Assembly (NCBI GenBank): GCA_900543415.1
Contig: UQRE01000008.1
Span: forward strand, 1-64,000
DNA length: 64,000 bases
Reading direction: 5' to 3'
Source: an uncultured Dorea sp.
GTDB taxonomy: Bacteria > Bacillota > Clostridia > Lachnospirales > Lachnospiraceae
Under the pieces are notes generated by a model that made no database searches, was not told the origin of the DNA, and saw nothing but the letters and a program-made list of their open reading frames with translations. Of the stretch, positions 32,466 through 42,259 are shown piece by piece (positions within the stretch are counted from its first letter, which is position 1; every line of letters starts with the position of its first letter). Both the position numbers and the translations under genes were made by a program.

Positions 32466-33107
32466 TTATAATGCAAATAAACGGCTGTCAATCTTTGTAA
32501 GGTCTTCCTCGGAAATACTATATACATTATCCTTTTCCTCAACGGTTACCTTCAATTCTTCTTCTGCCCCGTACTGTGGATCTTCTGCACGTGCTGCTAA
32601 CAAATCATACATTTTATTAAGCAGCATCTGATTAATTTCGTCCTCACTCGGAACACTTCCGTCACCTGCCAGAAGTTCATTCTGAATTGCTTCTGTAAGC
32701 TCGCCCTCTACACCTTCCATAAACGCAAAAGGTTCAACTTTGACAACAACTTCAAATCCTCCGTCTGTCTCTTTTGCATCTCCGACTGTATATTTGGCTT
32801 TTGAAAGCATATTCTTGTAAAGCTCACGATATTTTTCTTCAAGCTCACTGGTAATTCCCATGTCTTGTAAGCCGCTGCTTGTAACGATATTTTCAATATT
32901 ATCATCGTAAAGCTTCTGCACTTCTTCTTTACTGGAATCTGTCACTTTCATATATGCATCAAAATCCGCCTTGTAACTTGCATCTAATGTCGCTTTTACA
33001 TATTCTTTGGCATCTTCCTCAGTCATTCCGCCACATCCTGTCAGCATAGATACCGCCAATACCAATACCGCCGCTAATGCCAGCATACGTTTTTTCATTC
33101 TCTTCAT
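32466..33107 (-). CDS. Lipoprotein of unknown function
   Basis: The 213-residue protein has a signal peptide (MKRMKKRMLALAAVLVLAV) with lipobox SMLTGC, so it is lipid-anchored outside the membrane. The mature part is helical, acidic and repetitive in character (YVKATLDASYKADFDAYMKV), the pattern of DUF5105-type Lachnospiraceae lipoproteins. No enzyme motif is seen. It stands alone, with its own promoter region upstream. Confidence 0.8.
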   Translation of the reverse strand: MKRMKKRMLALAAVLVLAVSMLTGCGGMTEEDAKEYVKATLDASYKADFDAYMKVTDSSKEEVQKLYDDNIENIVTSSGLQDMGITSELEEKYRELYKNMLSKAKYTVGDAKETDGGFEVVVKVEPFAFMEGVEGELTEAIQNELLAGDGSVPSEDEINQMLLNKMYDLLAARAEDPQYGAEEELKVTVEEKDNVYSISEEDLTKIDSRLFAL

Positions 33108-33121
33108 ATCATTTCCTCCTT

Positions 33122-33138
33122 TTGGTCACTTTGACCAA
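33122..33138. promoter_or_regulatory. 7-bp inverted repeat in the lipoprotein leader
   Basis: TTGGTCA-CTT-TGACCAA lies between a TATAAT-like element (33149-33154 on the minus strand) and the ribosome site of the lipoprotein gene. The perfect dyad beside the transcription start suggests a repressor site. Confidence 0.5.
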
Positions 33139-33193
33139 TGCATTATACTGGTATAATAACCTATTTGGGGAAATTTTACAACACTTTTCTATT

Positions 33194-34465
33194 TTAATCT
33201 ATTAACTTACTTCCAATATCAAAACAGTCAAATGTTGCGAAATAATCTGCCGGTTTCTCCGCTCTTCGAATCATCTGTACACTTCCATCTTCTTTAAGTA
33301 AAAGCTCTGCAGATTTTAATTTGCCGTTATAGTTATATCCCATAGAAAATCCATGTGCTCCCGTATCATGGATGACCAGAAGATCTCCCTTATCAATCTT
33401 TGGAAGCATGCGGTCAATCGCGAATTTATCATTATTTTCGCAAAGTGAACCAACCACATCATATTTATGGTCACAAGCCTTTTTTTCTTTTCCCATTACT
33501 GTAATATGGTGATATGCTCCATACATAGCCGGACGCATCAAGTTAACTGCACAGGCATCTACACCGATATATTCTTTATATGTATGCTTCTCATGAATCG
33601 CCTTTGTAACAAGACATCCGTAGGCGCCCATCATAAAACGTCCAAGTTCGGTGTAAATGGCAATATCGTCCATCTTTGCCGGTTTCAACACCTCTTCATA
33701 TACTCGTCTTACACCTTCGCCAATGACACGGATATCATTTGGCTCCTGATCCGGTGTATAAGGAATACCGATTCCGCCGGAAAGGTTAATAAACTTAATG
33801 TGAACTCCTGTTTCTTTCTGTAGTTGTACTGCAAGTTCAAATAAAATTTTAGCAAGCATTGGATAGTATTCATTGGTAACCGTATTACTTGCAAGAAATG
33901 CATGGATACCAAATTCCTTCGCCCCTTTGCTTTTTAAAATTTTAAATGCCTCAAAAAGCTGATCCTTTGTCATTCCGTATTTGGAATCCCCCGGGTTGTC
34001 CATAATATCATTACTGATCTTAAATAATCCTCCCGGATTAAAACGACAGCTGATTGTTTCCGGGATATGACCGATTGCCTGCTCCAATACATCAATATGA
34101 GTAATATCATCCAGATTGATGATCGCGCCCAGTTTATCTGCGTAGACAAACTCTTCCGGCGGTGTGTCATTGGAGGAAAACATAATCTCCTGTCCTGTCA
34201 CTCCTACCGCCTCTGACAGCATCAGCTCTGTGTAAGAAGAACAGTCACAACCACAGCCATATTCTTTCAGAATGTTGATAAGAAATGGATTCGGAGTCGC
34301 TTTCACTGCAAAGTATTCTTTATATCCTTCATTCCACGAAAAAGCATCTTTTAATGCTTTCATATTTCTTCTGATTCCTCTCTCATCATAGAGATAAAAA
34401 GGTGTCGGATATGTTTTCACAATTTCATCTAGCTGGTCTTTTGTCACAAATGTTTCTTTTTTCAT
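33194..34465 (-). CDS. lysA: Diaminopimelate decarboxylase
   Basis: This 423-residue fold-III PLP enzyme makes L-lysine from meso-diaminopimelate, the last step of lysine synthesis. The PLP lysine is in YFAVKATPNP (Lys55); the conserved CGCDCSSYTEL, HAFLASN, INLSGGIGIPY and the C-terminal DTGAHGFSMGYNYNG are present. The start overlaps the upstream regulator stop (ATGA). Length is usual for the family. Confidence 0.93.
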   Translation of the reverse strand: MKKETFVTKDQLDEIVKTYPTPFYLYDERGIRRNMKALKDAFSWNEGYKEYFAVKATPNPFLINILKEYGCGCDCSSYTELMLSEAVGVTGQEIMFSSNDTPPEEFVYADKLGAIINLDDITHIDVLEQAIGHIPETISCRFNPGGLFKISNDIMDNPGDSKYGMTKDQLFEAFKILKSKGAKEFGIHAFLASNTVTNEYYPMLAKILFELAVQLQKETGVHIKFINLSGGIGIPYTPDQEPNDIRVIGEGVRRVYEEVLKPAKMDDIAIYTELGRFMMGAYGCLVTKAIHEKHTYKEYIGVDACAVNLMRPAMYGAYHHITVMGKEKKACDHKYDVVGSLCENNDKFAIDRMLPKIDKGDLLVIHDTGAHGFSMGYNYNGKLKSAELLLKEDGSVQMIRRAEKPADYFATFDCFDIGSKLID

Positions 34466-35178
34466 GCGTTTTCATTCTCCTTTTTCATTGCAAGTAATTT
34501 TATCTCATTAGAAAGAGCAGTTTTATACAGATTTACGAAATTTTTTTGACCGGAATACAGGCAGGTATTCATACTCCCTTCTCCGTATTCTCCCGCGAGC
34601 ACACGGTTGGAATCAACGATCAGCCCTACTGCTGTCCCACGCGGATTCCCAATATATACTTTCGCCCCGTCAAAATTCACCGGTTGATCTGTAATGATCA
34701 CGACTTTCTTTCTTCTCTGAATCAGACTTTCCAACTCTTTTATTAAAAGAAGCAGGTAATTTCTTGTACAGGAAACATACACTCTCTCTTTTGCTCCGTC
34801 GATCAGATTGCGTATTTTGTCCAATATGTTCGCAGCTCCCTCAATCGTGATATATCCTTCCACATGATCTTTCGCTGCCGGCATGTGATCACAAAGCCAT
34901 TTTTTATTTTCTTCCATCCGTCTTACACGGTTTTTGCAAAATTCATCCAACGGAACCGGCACGTATTTTCTTGTAGTACCTTCTTCCACCAAATAAGAAG
35001 CCCCTTTTTCGGTCATGCTTGCCAGTGAATTGTAAGCATTTGATCTGGAAATACCAATCAATTTAGCTACTTCATAGCCTGTTGTTTTTCCTTCTCTTAA
35101 CAGGCATTCATAAATAGCAGCTTCCTGCCTTGTAAGACCGAATTCCATTAATCGCTCTGCGAAAACACTGCTTTCCAT
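34462..35178 (-). CDS. TrmB-family transcription regulator
   Basis: The 238-residue protein has an N-terminal winged helix (LTRQEAAIYECLLREGKTTGYEVAKLIGIS) and a TrmB-type C-terminal sensor half with a phospholipase-D-like fold (DGAKERVYVSCT, VIDSNRVLAGEYGEG). TrmB proteins usually sense sugars. The start ATG 35176-35178 is chosen over the longer frame because the promoter (35217-35245) lies downstream of the longer start. It is translationally coupled to lysA, suggesting co-expression. Confidence 0.8.
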   Translation of the reverse strand: MESSVFAERLMEFGLTRQEAAIYECLLREGKTTGYEVAKLIGISRSNAYNSLASMTEKGASYLVEEGTTRKYVPVPLDEFCKNRVRRMEENKKWLCDHMPAAKDHVEGYITIEGAANILDKIRNLIDGAKERVYVSCTRNYLLLLIKELESLIQRRKKVVIITDQPVNFDGAKVYIGNPRGTAVGLIVDSNRVLAGEYGEGSMNTCLYSGQKNFVNLYKTALSNEIKLLAMKKENENA

Positions 35179-35216
35179 TCCTTCACCATCTTTCTTTAGT
35201 AGTTCTCTATAGGAAC

Positions 35217-35245
35217 ACTTTAATCTATATGTTCTCATCTGTCAA
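35217..35245 (-). promoter_or_regulatory. Promoter of the trmB-like/lysA operon
   Basis: Minus strand TTGACA (35240-35245), 17-base spacer, TAAAGT (35217-35222). It places the RNA start near 35210, inside the longest possible reading frame of the regulator. Confidence 0.7.
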
Positions 35246-35270
35246 TGAAAATCGTAAAATGTCCCTATTA

Positions 35271-35311
35271 AATTAAAAATGGGTCATGCATTTTCATGCA
35301 CAACCCATTTT
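35271..35311 (-). terminator. Terminator of pyk
   Basis: AAAATGGGT/ACCCATTTT arms (35276-35284, 35303-35311) with an inner TGCA pairing, followed on the minus strand by TTTTTAATTT. It starts at the pyk stop and ends before the regulator promoter. Confidence 0.85.
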
Positions 35312-35313
35312 CT

Positions 35314-36750
35314 TTAATCGACTACTGCAATTCTCATCATATTACTTACACCCTTTGACATTCCTACTGTTGTAGGTGAAGGGATACCGGCTGTTAAGAT
35401 CACAACATCTCCGGTCTCTACTATCTGTTTTGCGGTTACGAGATCAATCGCACTGCTGCAGATATCTTCCGTTGTATGTACTTCAATTGATTTCATAGGG
35501 CGCACTCCCCAGTAAATCTGCATTCTTCTAAGCGATGCACCATTAGGGCTTACTCCGATAATCTCTGTTTTCGGCTTGAACTTTGATACCACTCTCGCAG
35601 TTGCTCCGGACATAGACGGTGCAATGATGCATTTTGCATTCAGGCTCATTGCAGTTGATACTGTCGCAAATCCAAGTGCACTGGATGCGCTCTTTTTGCG
35701 ATATTCCTCGGATTTTCTCAAAATCATCTCATAATCCAGATGCTCTTCTGTATTTTCTACGATATGTACCATCATCTGAAGCGCTTCTACCGGATATTTT
35801 CCATTTGCTGTTTCTCCGGACAACATGACAGCATCTGTTCCGTCATATACCGCATTGGCAACATCTGTAACTTCTGCTCTCGTCGGACGTGGATTGCGGA
35901 TCATAGAATCCAGCATCTGCGTTGCCGTAATAACCGGTTTGAAATTATCGTTACATTTCTGAATCAGCATTTTCTGAAGATATGGCACCTCTTCCGCAGG
36001 AATCTCAACGCCTAAATCTCCACGCGCTACCATGATTCCATCTGCACAACGGATAATTTCATCAATATTCTGGATTCCTTCTGCATTTTCAATCTTGGCA
36101 ATAATCGGAATATATGGCGCTTTCAATTCTCTTAACAACGCTTTGATCTCTAAAATACATTCTGCGTTACGTACGAAAGAAGCTGCAATAAAATCCACAC
36201 CCTGCTCTACTCCAAAACGGATATCGTCTCTGTCTTTCTCTGTGATCGCCGGAAGTCTTACCGGAACATTCGGTACATTAACACCCTTCTTCTCTCCCAG
36301 CTCACCGCCGTTTACAACCTTACATACAATGTCCTCTCCATTTTTTCCCGTCACCTTTAATTCAATCAATCCGTCATCAATAAGGATCGTACTTCCGATC
36401 TGAACATCATCAATAAGCCCACGGTATGTAATAGAAACCTTCTGTGCATTTCCAACCACATCGGCAGTAGACAATACAAAGCTGTTCCCTTCTTCCAATG
36501 TAACCTTTTTTCCACCCTCTAAGACACCGGTACGAATCTCCGGTCCCTTTGTATCTAACAAAATTGCAACCGGAACTTTTTCCTCATCACGGATCTGCTT
36601 GATCATATCCATACGCATTTTCTGCTCTTCATGATCTCCGTGTGAAAAATTAAATCTTGCAATGTCCATACCATTTTGAATTAAACCTCTCATAACGTCT
36701 GGATCATTTGTTCTTGGTCCCATCGTACATACAATTTTTGTTTTTTTCAT
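35314..36750 (-). CDS. pyk: Pyruvate kinase
   Basis: The 478-residue enzyme converts phosphoenolpyruvate and ADP to pyruvate and ATP. Motifs: KIVCTMGPRTNDPD start, FNFSHGDHEEQ, LLDTKGPEIRTG, the active-site IAKIENAEGIQNIDEII and MVARGDLGVE, and VTDVANAVYDGTDAVMLSGET. The C-terminal domain is the standard length without the extra PEP-utiliser-like domain found in some Bacillus enzymes. It stands as a single unit between terminators. Confidence 0.97.
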   Translation of the reverse strand: MKKTKIVCTMGPRTNDPDVMRGLIQNGMDIARFNFSHGDHEEQKMRMDMIKQIRDEEKVPVAILLDTKGPEIRTGVLEGGKKVTLEEGNSFVLSTADVVGNAQKVSITYRGLIDDVQIGSTILIDDGLIELKVTGKNGEDIVCKVVNGGELGEKKGVNVPNVPVRLPAITEKDRDDIRFGVEQGVDFIAASFVRNAECILEIKALLRELKAPYIPIIAKIENAEGIQNIDEIIRCADGIMVARGDLGVEIPAEEVPYLQKMLIQKCNDNFKPVITATQMLDSMIRNPRPTRAEVTDVANAVYDGTDAVMLSGETANGKYPVEALQMMVHIVENTEEHLDYEMILRKSEEYRKKSASSALGFATVSTAMSLNAKCIIAPSMSGATARVVSKFKPKTEIIGVSPNGASLRRMQIYWGVRPMKSIEVHTTEDICSSAIDLVTAKQIVETGDVVILTAGIPSPTTVGMSKGVSNMMRIAVVD

Positions 36751-36808
36751 ATTTTGTTAACCCTCTCTTTTTTCTTTCCATAATTTCATTTTCGTTCATT
36801 TTGACACG

Positions 36809-37681
36809 TTATTTCACATGAATATGTGTAAATAAGTGTTCCTGACAATACTCGTAGTTACCATTACATTTAGAGCAATACCGAAATTCCAGATTCGGAT
36901 CATCTAGTTCTGTCCGTCCACAGACTGCACAGCGGTGTTTCGCGCCGCCGGCGTAATGATTTTCAGTTCTCTGAGCATGTTTCACATTTTTCTGGAAATC
37001 CATTTTACGCTTCATCTGCTTAGGTGTATACGGCTTCACATTTCTGGAGCTTAAGAAAAAAATCAGGAAATTCAGCAGAGACACCGCTGCAGCCAGAGCA
37101 TTCGCCCTGTAATAAGCTCCGTAATAAGGATTGCCGCCATAGCTTGGAAGGAACGCCTGCACAATTGTATACAGGAACAAAATGCCATCAAGCCATGCCA
37201 ACCATTTTGCTTTGATCGGCAGAATGAAATACACATAAAACTGTGCATCCGGATACAATGCCGCATACACAAGAAAAAGTGACAAATTCAAATAATTTGT
37301 GCCAAGCGGAAGGTTCACTCCAAAAATCAGATAAGCTGCGATTGCCGCAATCACGTGGAAGATAACCCCCGCAAAGAAGTATACATTAAAGCGAAAAGTT
37401 CCCCATTCCATCTCTAACTGTTTTCCGATAAAATAGTATAACATCACTGCAAAAAACAGCCAGATCAAATTGCCGGATGGCGGCTGAATAATAAATGTCA
37501 GGATTCGCCACACCTGTCCGTGCAGGATTGCCTGTGCATTTAAGCTCAAATACTCCATATAAAAAGACGGATTGATCATATTTAACACGTATCCTGTCAC
37601 ATAGAGAGCAACAATATAAATCATAAGATTGGGTATCGCATACCGTCCAAATTTTCGTTCTAATTTATTCAACCAATTCAT
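36809..37681 (-). CDS. Rhomboid-like membrane protein with zinc-ribbon tail
   Basis: The 290-residue protein has about six hydrophobic helices (residues ~15-215) in rhomboid order, with WRILTFIIQPPSGNL and a G-x-x-x-rich segment, but the catalytic GxSG serine and second histidine are not visible, so it is probably an inactive rhomboid relative. The last ~50 residues hold CAVCGRTE and CSKCNGNYEYCQEHLFTHIH, a likely zinc-binding domain facing the cytoplasm. Function unknown. The family is common in Lachnospiraceae. Confidence 0.7.
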   Translation of the reverse strand: MNWLNKLERKFGRYAIPNLMIYIVALYVTGYVLNMINPSFYMEYLSLNAQAILHGQVWRILTFIIQPPSGNLIWLFFAVMLYYFIGKQLEMEWGTFRFNVYFFAGVIFHVIAAIAAYLIFGVNLPLGTNYLNLSLFLVYAALYPDAQFYVYFILPIKAKWLAWLDGILFLYTIVQAFLPSYGGNPYYGAYYRANALAAAVSLLNFLIFFLSSRNVKPYTPKQMKRKMDFQKNVKHAQRTENHYAGGAKHRCAVCGRTELDDPNLEFRYCSKCNGNYEYCQEHLFTHIHVK

Positions 37682-37811
37682 AAAGCTTTTCTGTCCACTC
37701 CTTATATTTATTATTATTTGGCATAGTAATCATTCTACCGTTTCACATTATATTTGTCAATTCTGGCAGAAAATTTTCATAGCATTTTAACATTTCTATA
37801 ACATTTCCTAA

Positions 37812-37840
37812 TTGTCATATGAAATATTTTGTCGTATAAT
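37812..37840 (+). promoter_or_regulatory. Promoter of the double activase gene
   Basis: TTGTCA (37812-37817), 17-base spacer, TATAAT (37835-37840). A 65-base leader follows with a GGTA/TACC dyad and AAGGAG before the ATG. Confidence 0.8.
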
Positions 37841-37913
37841 GTTACCGGTTATGAAATCATACACATATTAATAGGTAGTAATACATACCTTTTGTAGATA
37901 AGGAGTACGTAAT

Positions 37914-40900
37914 ATGACTCAAAATGAATTATATACACTTGGAATTGATATTGGTTCCACAACCGTAAAAATTGCGATTTTAGATGAAACCAATGATCTT
38001 ATTTTTTCTGATTATGAAAGGCATTTCGCCAATATTCAGGAAACGTTATCGGACCTTATAGGAAGAGCAATCTATAAGCTCGGACCAATTTATGCTTCAC
38101 CGGTAATCACCGGTTCCGGAGGTCTTACGCTTGCAAAGCATTTAGAAGTCCCATTTGTTCAAGAAGTGATTGCTGTATCTACTGCCCTTCAGGATTATGC
38201 GCCTCAGACAGACGTAGCAATCGAACTCGGCGGAGAGGACGCTAAGATTATTTATTTTGAAGGCGGAAATGTGGAACAGCGCATGAACGGTGTCTGTGCC
38301 GGAGGAACCGGATCATTTATTGATCAGATGGCTTCTCTTCTTCAGACAGACGCCTCCGGTTTAAATGAATATGCTAAAAATTATCGGGCACTTTATTCCA
38401 TCGCTGCAAGATGCGGTGTATTTGCCAAATCTGATATTCAGCCCCTCATCAATGAAGGCGCGTCCAAGGAAGACTTGGCGGCATCTATCTTTCAAGCAGT
38501 GGTCAACCAGACAATCAGTGGACTTGCCTGCGGAAAACCGATTCGCGGACATGTCGCATTCTTAGGCGGACCACTTCATTTTCTTTCTGAATTAAAAGAA
38601 GCTTTCATTCGAACTTTAAAATTGGATGATGAACATACTGTTGCGCCAAGTCACTCTCATTTATTTGCAGCGATTGGCTCTGCTTTGAATTCCAAAAGAG
38701 ATTTGCATGTATCCCTTCAGGAAATGCAAAACCGTCTGGAAGGTAAGATTAAAATGGACTTCGAAGTTGAACGTATGGACCCTCTTTTTGCTTCAGAAGC
38801 AGAATACAACGCTTTCAAGGAACGCCATGACAAACATCAGGTTCCGGTTAAGGATCTGTCAACTTATCACGGGAAGGTATTCCTTGGCATTGACGCAGGA
38901 AGTACCACGACAAAGGCAGCTCTTGTCGGCGAAGACGGTACCCTTCTGTACTCGTTCTATCACAACAATGACGGCGATCCTCTCGGAACAACTATCCATG
39001 CGATCAAAGACATTTACCGTCAGCTCCCGAAAGGGGTAGAAATCGTACATTCCTGCTCTACCGGTTATGGTGAAGCGCTTATCAAAGCAGCTCTTCTTCT
39101 GGATGAAGGAGAAGTGGAAACCGTATCGCATTATTATGCCGCTTCGTTTTTCGAGCCTGACGTCGACTGCATTTTAGATATCGGTGGTCAGGATATGAAA
39201 TGTATCAAAATTAAAAATCATACCGTAGACAGTGTACAGCTCAACGAAGCTTGCTCTTCCGGATGCGGATCTTTCATTGAAACCTTTGCCAAATCACTGA
39301 ATTATTCCGTAGAAGATTTTGCACATGAGGCGCTGTTTGCTCACAATCCGATCGATCTTGGTACACGATGCACGGTATTTATGAATTCCAAAGTAAAACA
39401 GGCGCAGAAGGAAGGAGCCGAAGTATCCGACATCTCTGCCGGTCTTGCTTACTCTGTCATTAAAAATGCGCTGTTCAAGGTAATTAAAGTCTCCGATGCT
39501 TCAGAGCTTGGCAATCACATTGTTGTTCAAGGTGGTACATTTTATAACAACGCTGTACTTCGAAGCTTTGAAAAAATTGCAAACTGCGAGGCAATCCGTC
39601 CGGATATCGCCGGAATCATGGGAGCCTTCGGAGCTGCTCTCATTGCAAGAGAACGCTATGCAGACAGCAAAGGTACTACTATGCTTTCCATTGAGGACAT
39701 TGAAGCATTAGAATACTCTACCACTATGACGAAATGTCGTGGCTGTACAAATAATTGCAGACTTACAATCAATCATTTCAGCGGAGGACGTAAGTTTATT
39801 ACAGGAAACCGCTGCGAAAAAGGATTAGGAAAAGCGAAATCTGACAATAAGCTGCCAAATTTATTCGATTATAAATTGAAACGTTACTTTGGCTATGAAC
39901 CACTGAAAGCGGAAGAAGCAAAACGAGGCGTTATCGGTATTCCTCGCGTTCTTAATATGTATGAGAACTATCCATTTTGGTTTACCTTTTTCCATACTTT
40001 AGGATTCTCTGTTTTGCTCTCTCCTGCTTCTACAAGAAAGATTTATGAGCTCGGAATAGACTCCATTCCAAGCGAATCCGAGTGTTATCCGGCAAAACTT
40101 GCTCACGGTCATGTACAATGGCTGATCAATCAAGGAGTAAAACATATCTTTTACCCGAGTATTCCTTTTGAGCGAAACGAATTCGCAGATGCGAATAACC
40201 ACTACAATTGTCCGATCGTAACTTCCTATCCGGAAAATATCAAGAACAACATTGATGCAATCGTACATGGTGGCGTCGATTTCATGCACCCGTTTCTCTC
40301 ACTTAAAAGCGAGGAAACCATCGCATATCGGATGATCGAAGAATTATCCGAGAAATTTTCCATTTCTTCGGAGGAAATAAAATCCGCAGTACATACTGCA
40401 TGGATCGAACTTGCTGCTTGTCGAAATGATATTCGCCAAAAAGGTGAAGAGACGATTCAATTTTTAAATGAAACAGGAAACCGCGGAATTGTTCTCGCCG
40501 GGCGTCCTTACCACATCGACCCGGAAGTAAATCATGGAATTCCGGAGCTTATTAACTCGTACAATATTGCGGTGTTGACGGAGGACTCTATTTCACATCT
40601 GCATCCGGTAGAACGCCCTTTGAACGTTATGGATCAATGGATGTACCACTCTCGTCTGTACGCTGCTGCAAACTACGTAAAAACAACAGAGAATCTGGAT
40701 TTGATTCAACTGAATTCCTTCGGTTGCGGACTGGACGCGGTAACCACCGATCAGGTAGCCGAGATTCTCAATAGCTCTGATAAAATTTACACCTCTTTAA
40801 AAATCGATGAGGTAAATAACTTAGGAGCTGCAAGAATCCGCGTGCGTTCTCTCCTTGCGGCAATCCGCGTAAGAGAACAGAGAAAAGAAGCGCGCACAAT

Positions 40901-42170
40901 CCGCCCGGCTTCCATAGAAAAAGTGTTATTTACACCGGAGATGAGAAAAGATTATACCATTCTCTGCCCGCAGATGTCGCCTATTCATTTTGACATCTTA
41001 CAGCCGGCAATCCGTTCCTGTGGATATAATCTGGAGATTCTGCCAAATGATAATAAACAGGCCGTAGATGTGGGACTGAAATATGTAAATAATGACGCCT
41101 GCTATCCGTCTCTTATGGTTGTCGGACAAATCATGGATGCTATCCTTTCCGGTAAATACGATACGGATAAACTTGCTGTTATCATCACCCAGACCGGCGG
41201 AGGATGCCGTGCTTCGAACTATATCGGTTTTATCCGACGAGCATTGAAAAAAGCCGGATATTCACAGATTCCGGTCATCTCTTTGAACTTAAGCGGACTG
41301 GAAAAGCATCCGGGCTTTCAATTGACTGCGCCACTCGCTGTACGCGCTATGTATGCCATTGTATTCGGAGATATTTTCATGAAATGTGTGTATCGCCTGC
41401 GACCATACGAGGCTGTACCGGGTTCTGTCAATGCCATGCATGAGAAATGGAAAAAGGTATGTCAGGACTTCGTTTCCCACGGTTATCCGTCCAGACGTCG
41501 TTTTAACCGTCTGTGCAGAGAAATTGTTGAAGATTTTGACAATCATATTAAATTGCTGGATGTGAAAAAGCCAAGAGTCGGTGTGGTAGGAGAAATTCTT
41601 GTAAAGTTCCTTCCTGCCGCCAACAACTACCTTGTGGAGCTTCTGGAATCCGAAGGAGCTGAAGCGGTTGTTCCGGATCTTCTGGACTTCCTGCTCTATT
41701 GCTTCTACAACCAGAACTTCAAAGTAGAGAAACTGGGATTTAAGAAATCCAAAGCGCAAATTGCAAATCTGGGCATCCATTTTCTTGAATGGCTTCGCAA
41801 ACCTGCTACAAATGCCTTTGCTGCAAGCTCACACTTTGCTCCTCCGGCTCGTATTCAGAAGCTCGGAGAAATGGCTTCCGAGATCGTATCTCTTGGAAAT
41901 CAGACCGGTGAGGGATGGTTCCTGACCGGAGAAATGCTGGAGCTTATACACAGTGATGCTCCGAACATCGTATGTACGCAGCCATTTGCCTGCCTTCCAA
42001 ACCACGTCGTTGGAAAAGGAGTCGTCAAAGAGCTTCGCAGACGTTATCCGCAATCTAACATTGTAGCTATCGACTTTGATCCGGGGGCTAGCGAAGTAAA
42101 TCAGCTAAACCGTATCAAACTGATGTTGTCTACTGCAAATAAAAATCTGGAAAAAACAGTCACAAAATAA
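37914..42170 (+). CDS. Giant acyl-CoA dehydratase activase-related protein
   Basis: The 1418-residue protein fuses two BcrAD/BadFG-type ASKHA ATPase domains: residues ~7-260 (LGIDIGSTTVKIAILDE, ELGGEDAKIIYFEGG, GVCAGGTGSFIDQMA) and ~322-590 (LGIDAGSTTTKAALVGE, DIGGQDMKCIKI, EACSSGCGSFIETFA). The rest carries a DUF2229-type domain (residues ~660-880, GIPRVLNMYENYPFWFTFF) and an HgdB-like region with cysteines. Such proteins use ATP and a 4Fe-4S cluster to inject electrons into radical dehydratases; the substrate of the double type is not known. It has its own promoter and terminator. Confidence 0.9.
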   Translation: MTQNELYTLGIDIGSTTVKIAILDETNDLIFSDYERHFANIQETLSDLIGRAIYKLGPIYASPVITGSGGLTLAKHLEVPFVQEVIAVSTALQDYAPQTDVAIELGGEDAKIIYFEGGNVEQRMNGVCAGGTGSFIDQMASLLQTDASGLNEYAKNYRALYSIAARCGVFAKSDIQPLINEGASKEDLAASIFQAVVNQTISGLACGKPIRGHVAFLGGPLHFLSELKEAFIRTLKLDDEHTVAPSHSHLFAAIGSALNSKRDLHVSLQEMQNRLEGKIKMDFEVERMDPLFASEAEYNAFKERHDKHQVPVKDLSTYHGKVFLGIDAGSTTTKAALVGEDGTLLYSFYHNNDGDPLGTTIHAIKDIYRQLPKGVEIVHSCSTGYGEALIKAALLLDEGEVETVSHYYAASFFEPDVDCILDIGGQDMKCIKIKNHTVDSVQLNEACSSGCGSFIETFAKSLNYSVEDFAHEALFAHNPIDLGTRCTVFMNSKVKQAQKEGAEVSDISAGLAYSVIKNALFKVIKVSDASELGNHIVVQGGTFYNNAVLRSFEKIANCEAIRPDIAGIMGAFGAALIARERYADSKGTTMLSIEDIEALEYSTTMTKCRGCTNNCRLTINHFSGGRKFITGNRCEKGLGKAKSDNKLPNLFDYKLKRYFGYEPLKAEEAKRGVIGIPRVLNMYENYPFWFTFFHTLGFSVLLSPASTRKIYELGIDSIPSESECYPAKLAHGHVQWLINQGVKHIFYPSIPFERNEFADANNHYNCPIVTSYPENIKNNIDAIVHGGVDFMHPFLSLKSEETIAYRMIEELSEKFSISSEEIKSAVHTAWIELAACRNDIRQKGEETIQFLNETGNRGIVLAGRPYHIDPEVNHGIPELINSYNIAVLTEDSISHLHPVERPLNVMDQWMYHSRLYAAANYVKTTENLDLIQLNSFGCGLDAVTTDQVAEILNSSDKIYTSLKIDEVNNLGAARIRVRSLLAAIRVREQRKEARTIRPASIEKVLFTPEMRKDYTILCPQMSPIHFDILQPAIRSCGYNLEILPNDNKQAVDVGLKYVNNDACYPSLMVVGQIMDAILSGKYDTDKLAVIITQTGGGCRASNYIGFIRRALKKAGYSQIPVISLNLSGLEKHPGFQLTAPLAVRAMYAIVFGDIFMKCVYRLRPYEAVPGSVNAMHEKWKKVCQDFVSHGYPSRRRFNRLCREIVEDFDNHIKLLDVKKPRVGVVGEILVKFLPAANNYLVELLESEGAEAVVPDLLDFLLYCFYNQNFKVEKLGFKKSKAQIANLGIHFLEWLRKPATNAFAASSHFAPPARIQKLGEMASEIVSLGNQTGEGWFLTGEMLELIHSDAPNIVCTQPFACLPNHVVGKGVVKELRRRYPQSNIVAIDFDPGASEVNQLNRIKLMLSTANKNLEKTVTK

Positions 42171-42200
42171 TAAAGTATCAAAGAATTTTTGCATTCTTAA

Positions 42201-42248
42201 AAAAGCGCCCTGAAAACAATACCATTTGTCTTCAGGACGCTTTCTTTC
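42201..42248. terminator. Bidirectional terminator between convergent genes
   Basis: AGCGCCCTGAAAACAA pairs with TTGTCTTCAGGACGCT (two mismatches, six-base loop). A runs on the left and T-rich sequence on the right serve both the activase gene (+) and the HAD gene (-). Confidence 0.85.
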
Positions 42249-42259
42249 ACGCTTATTCA

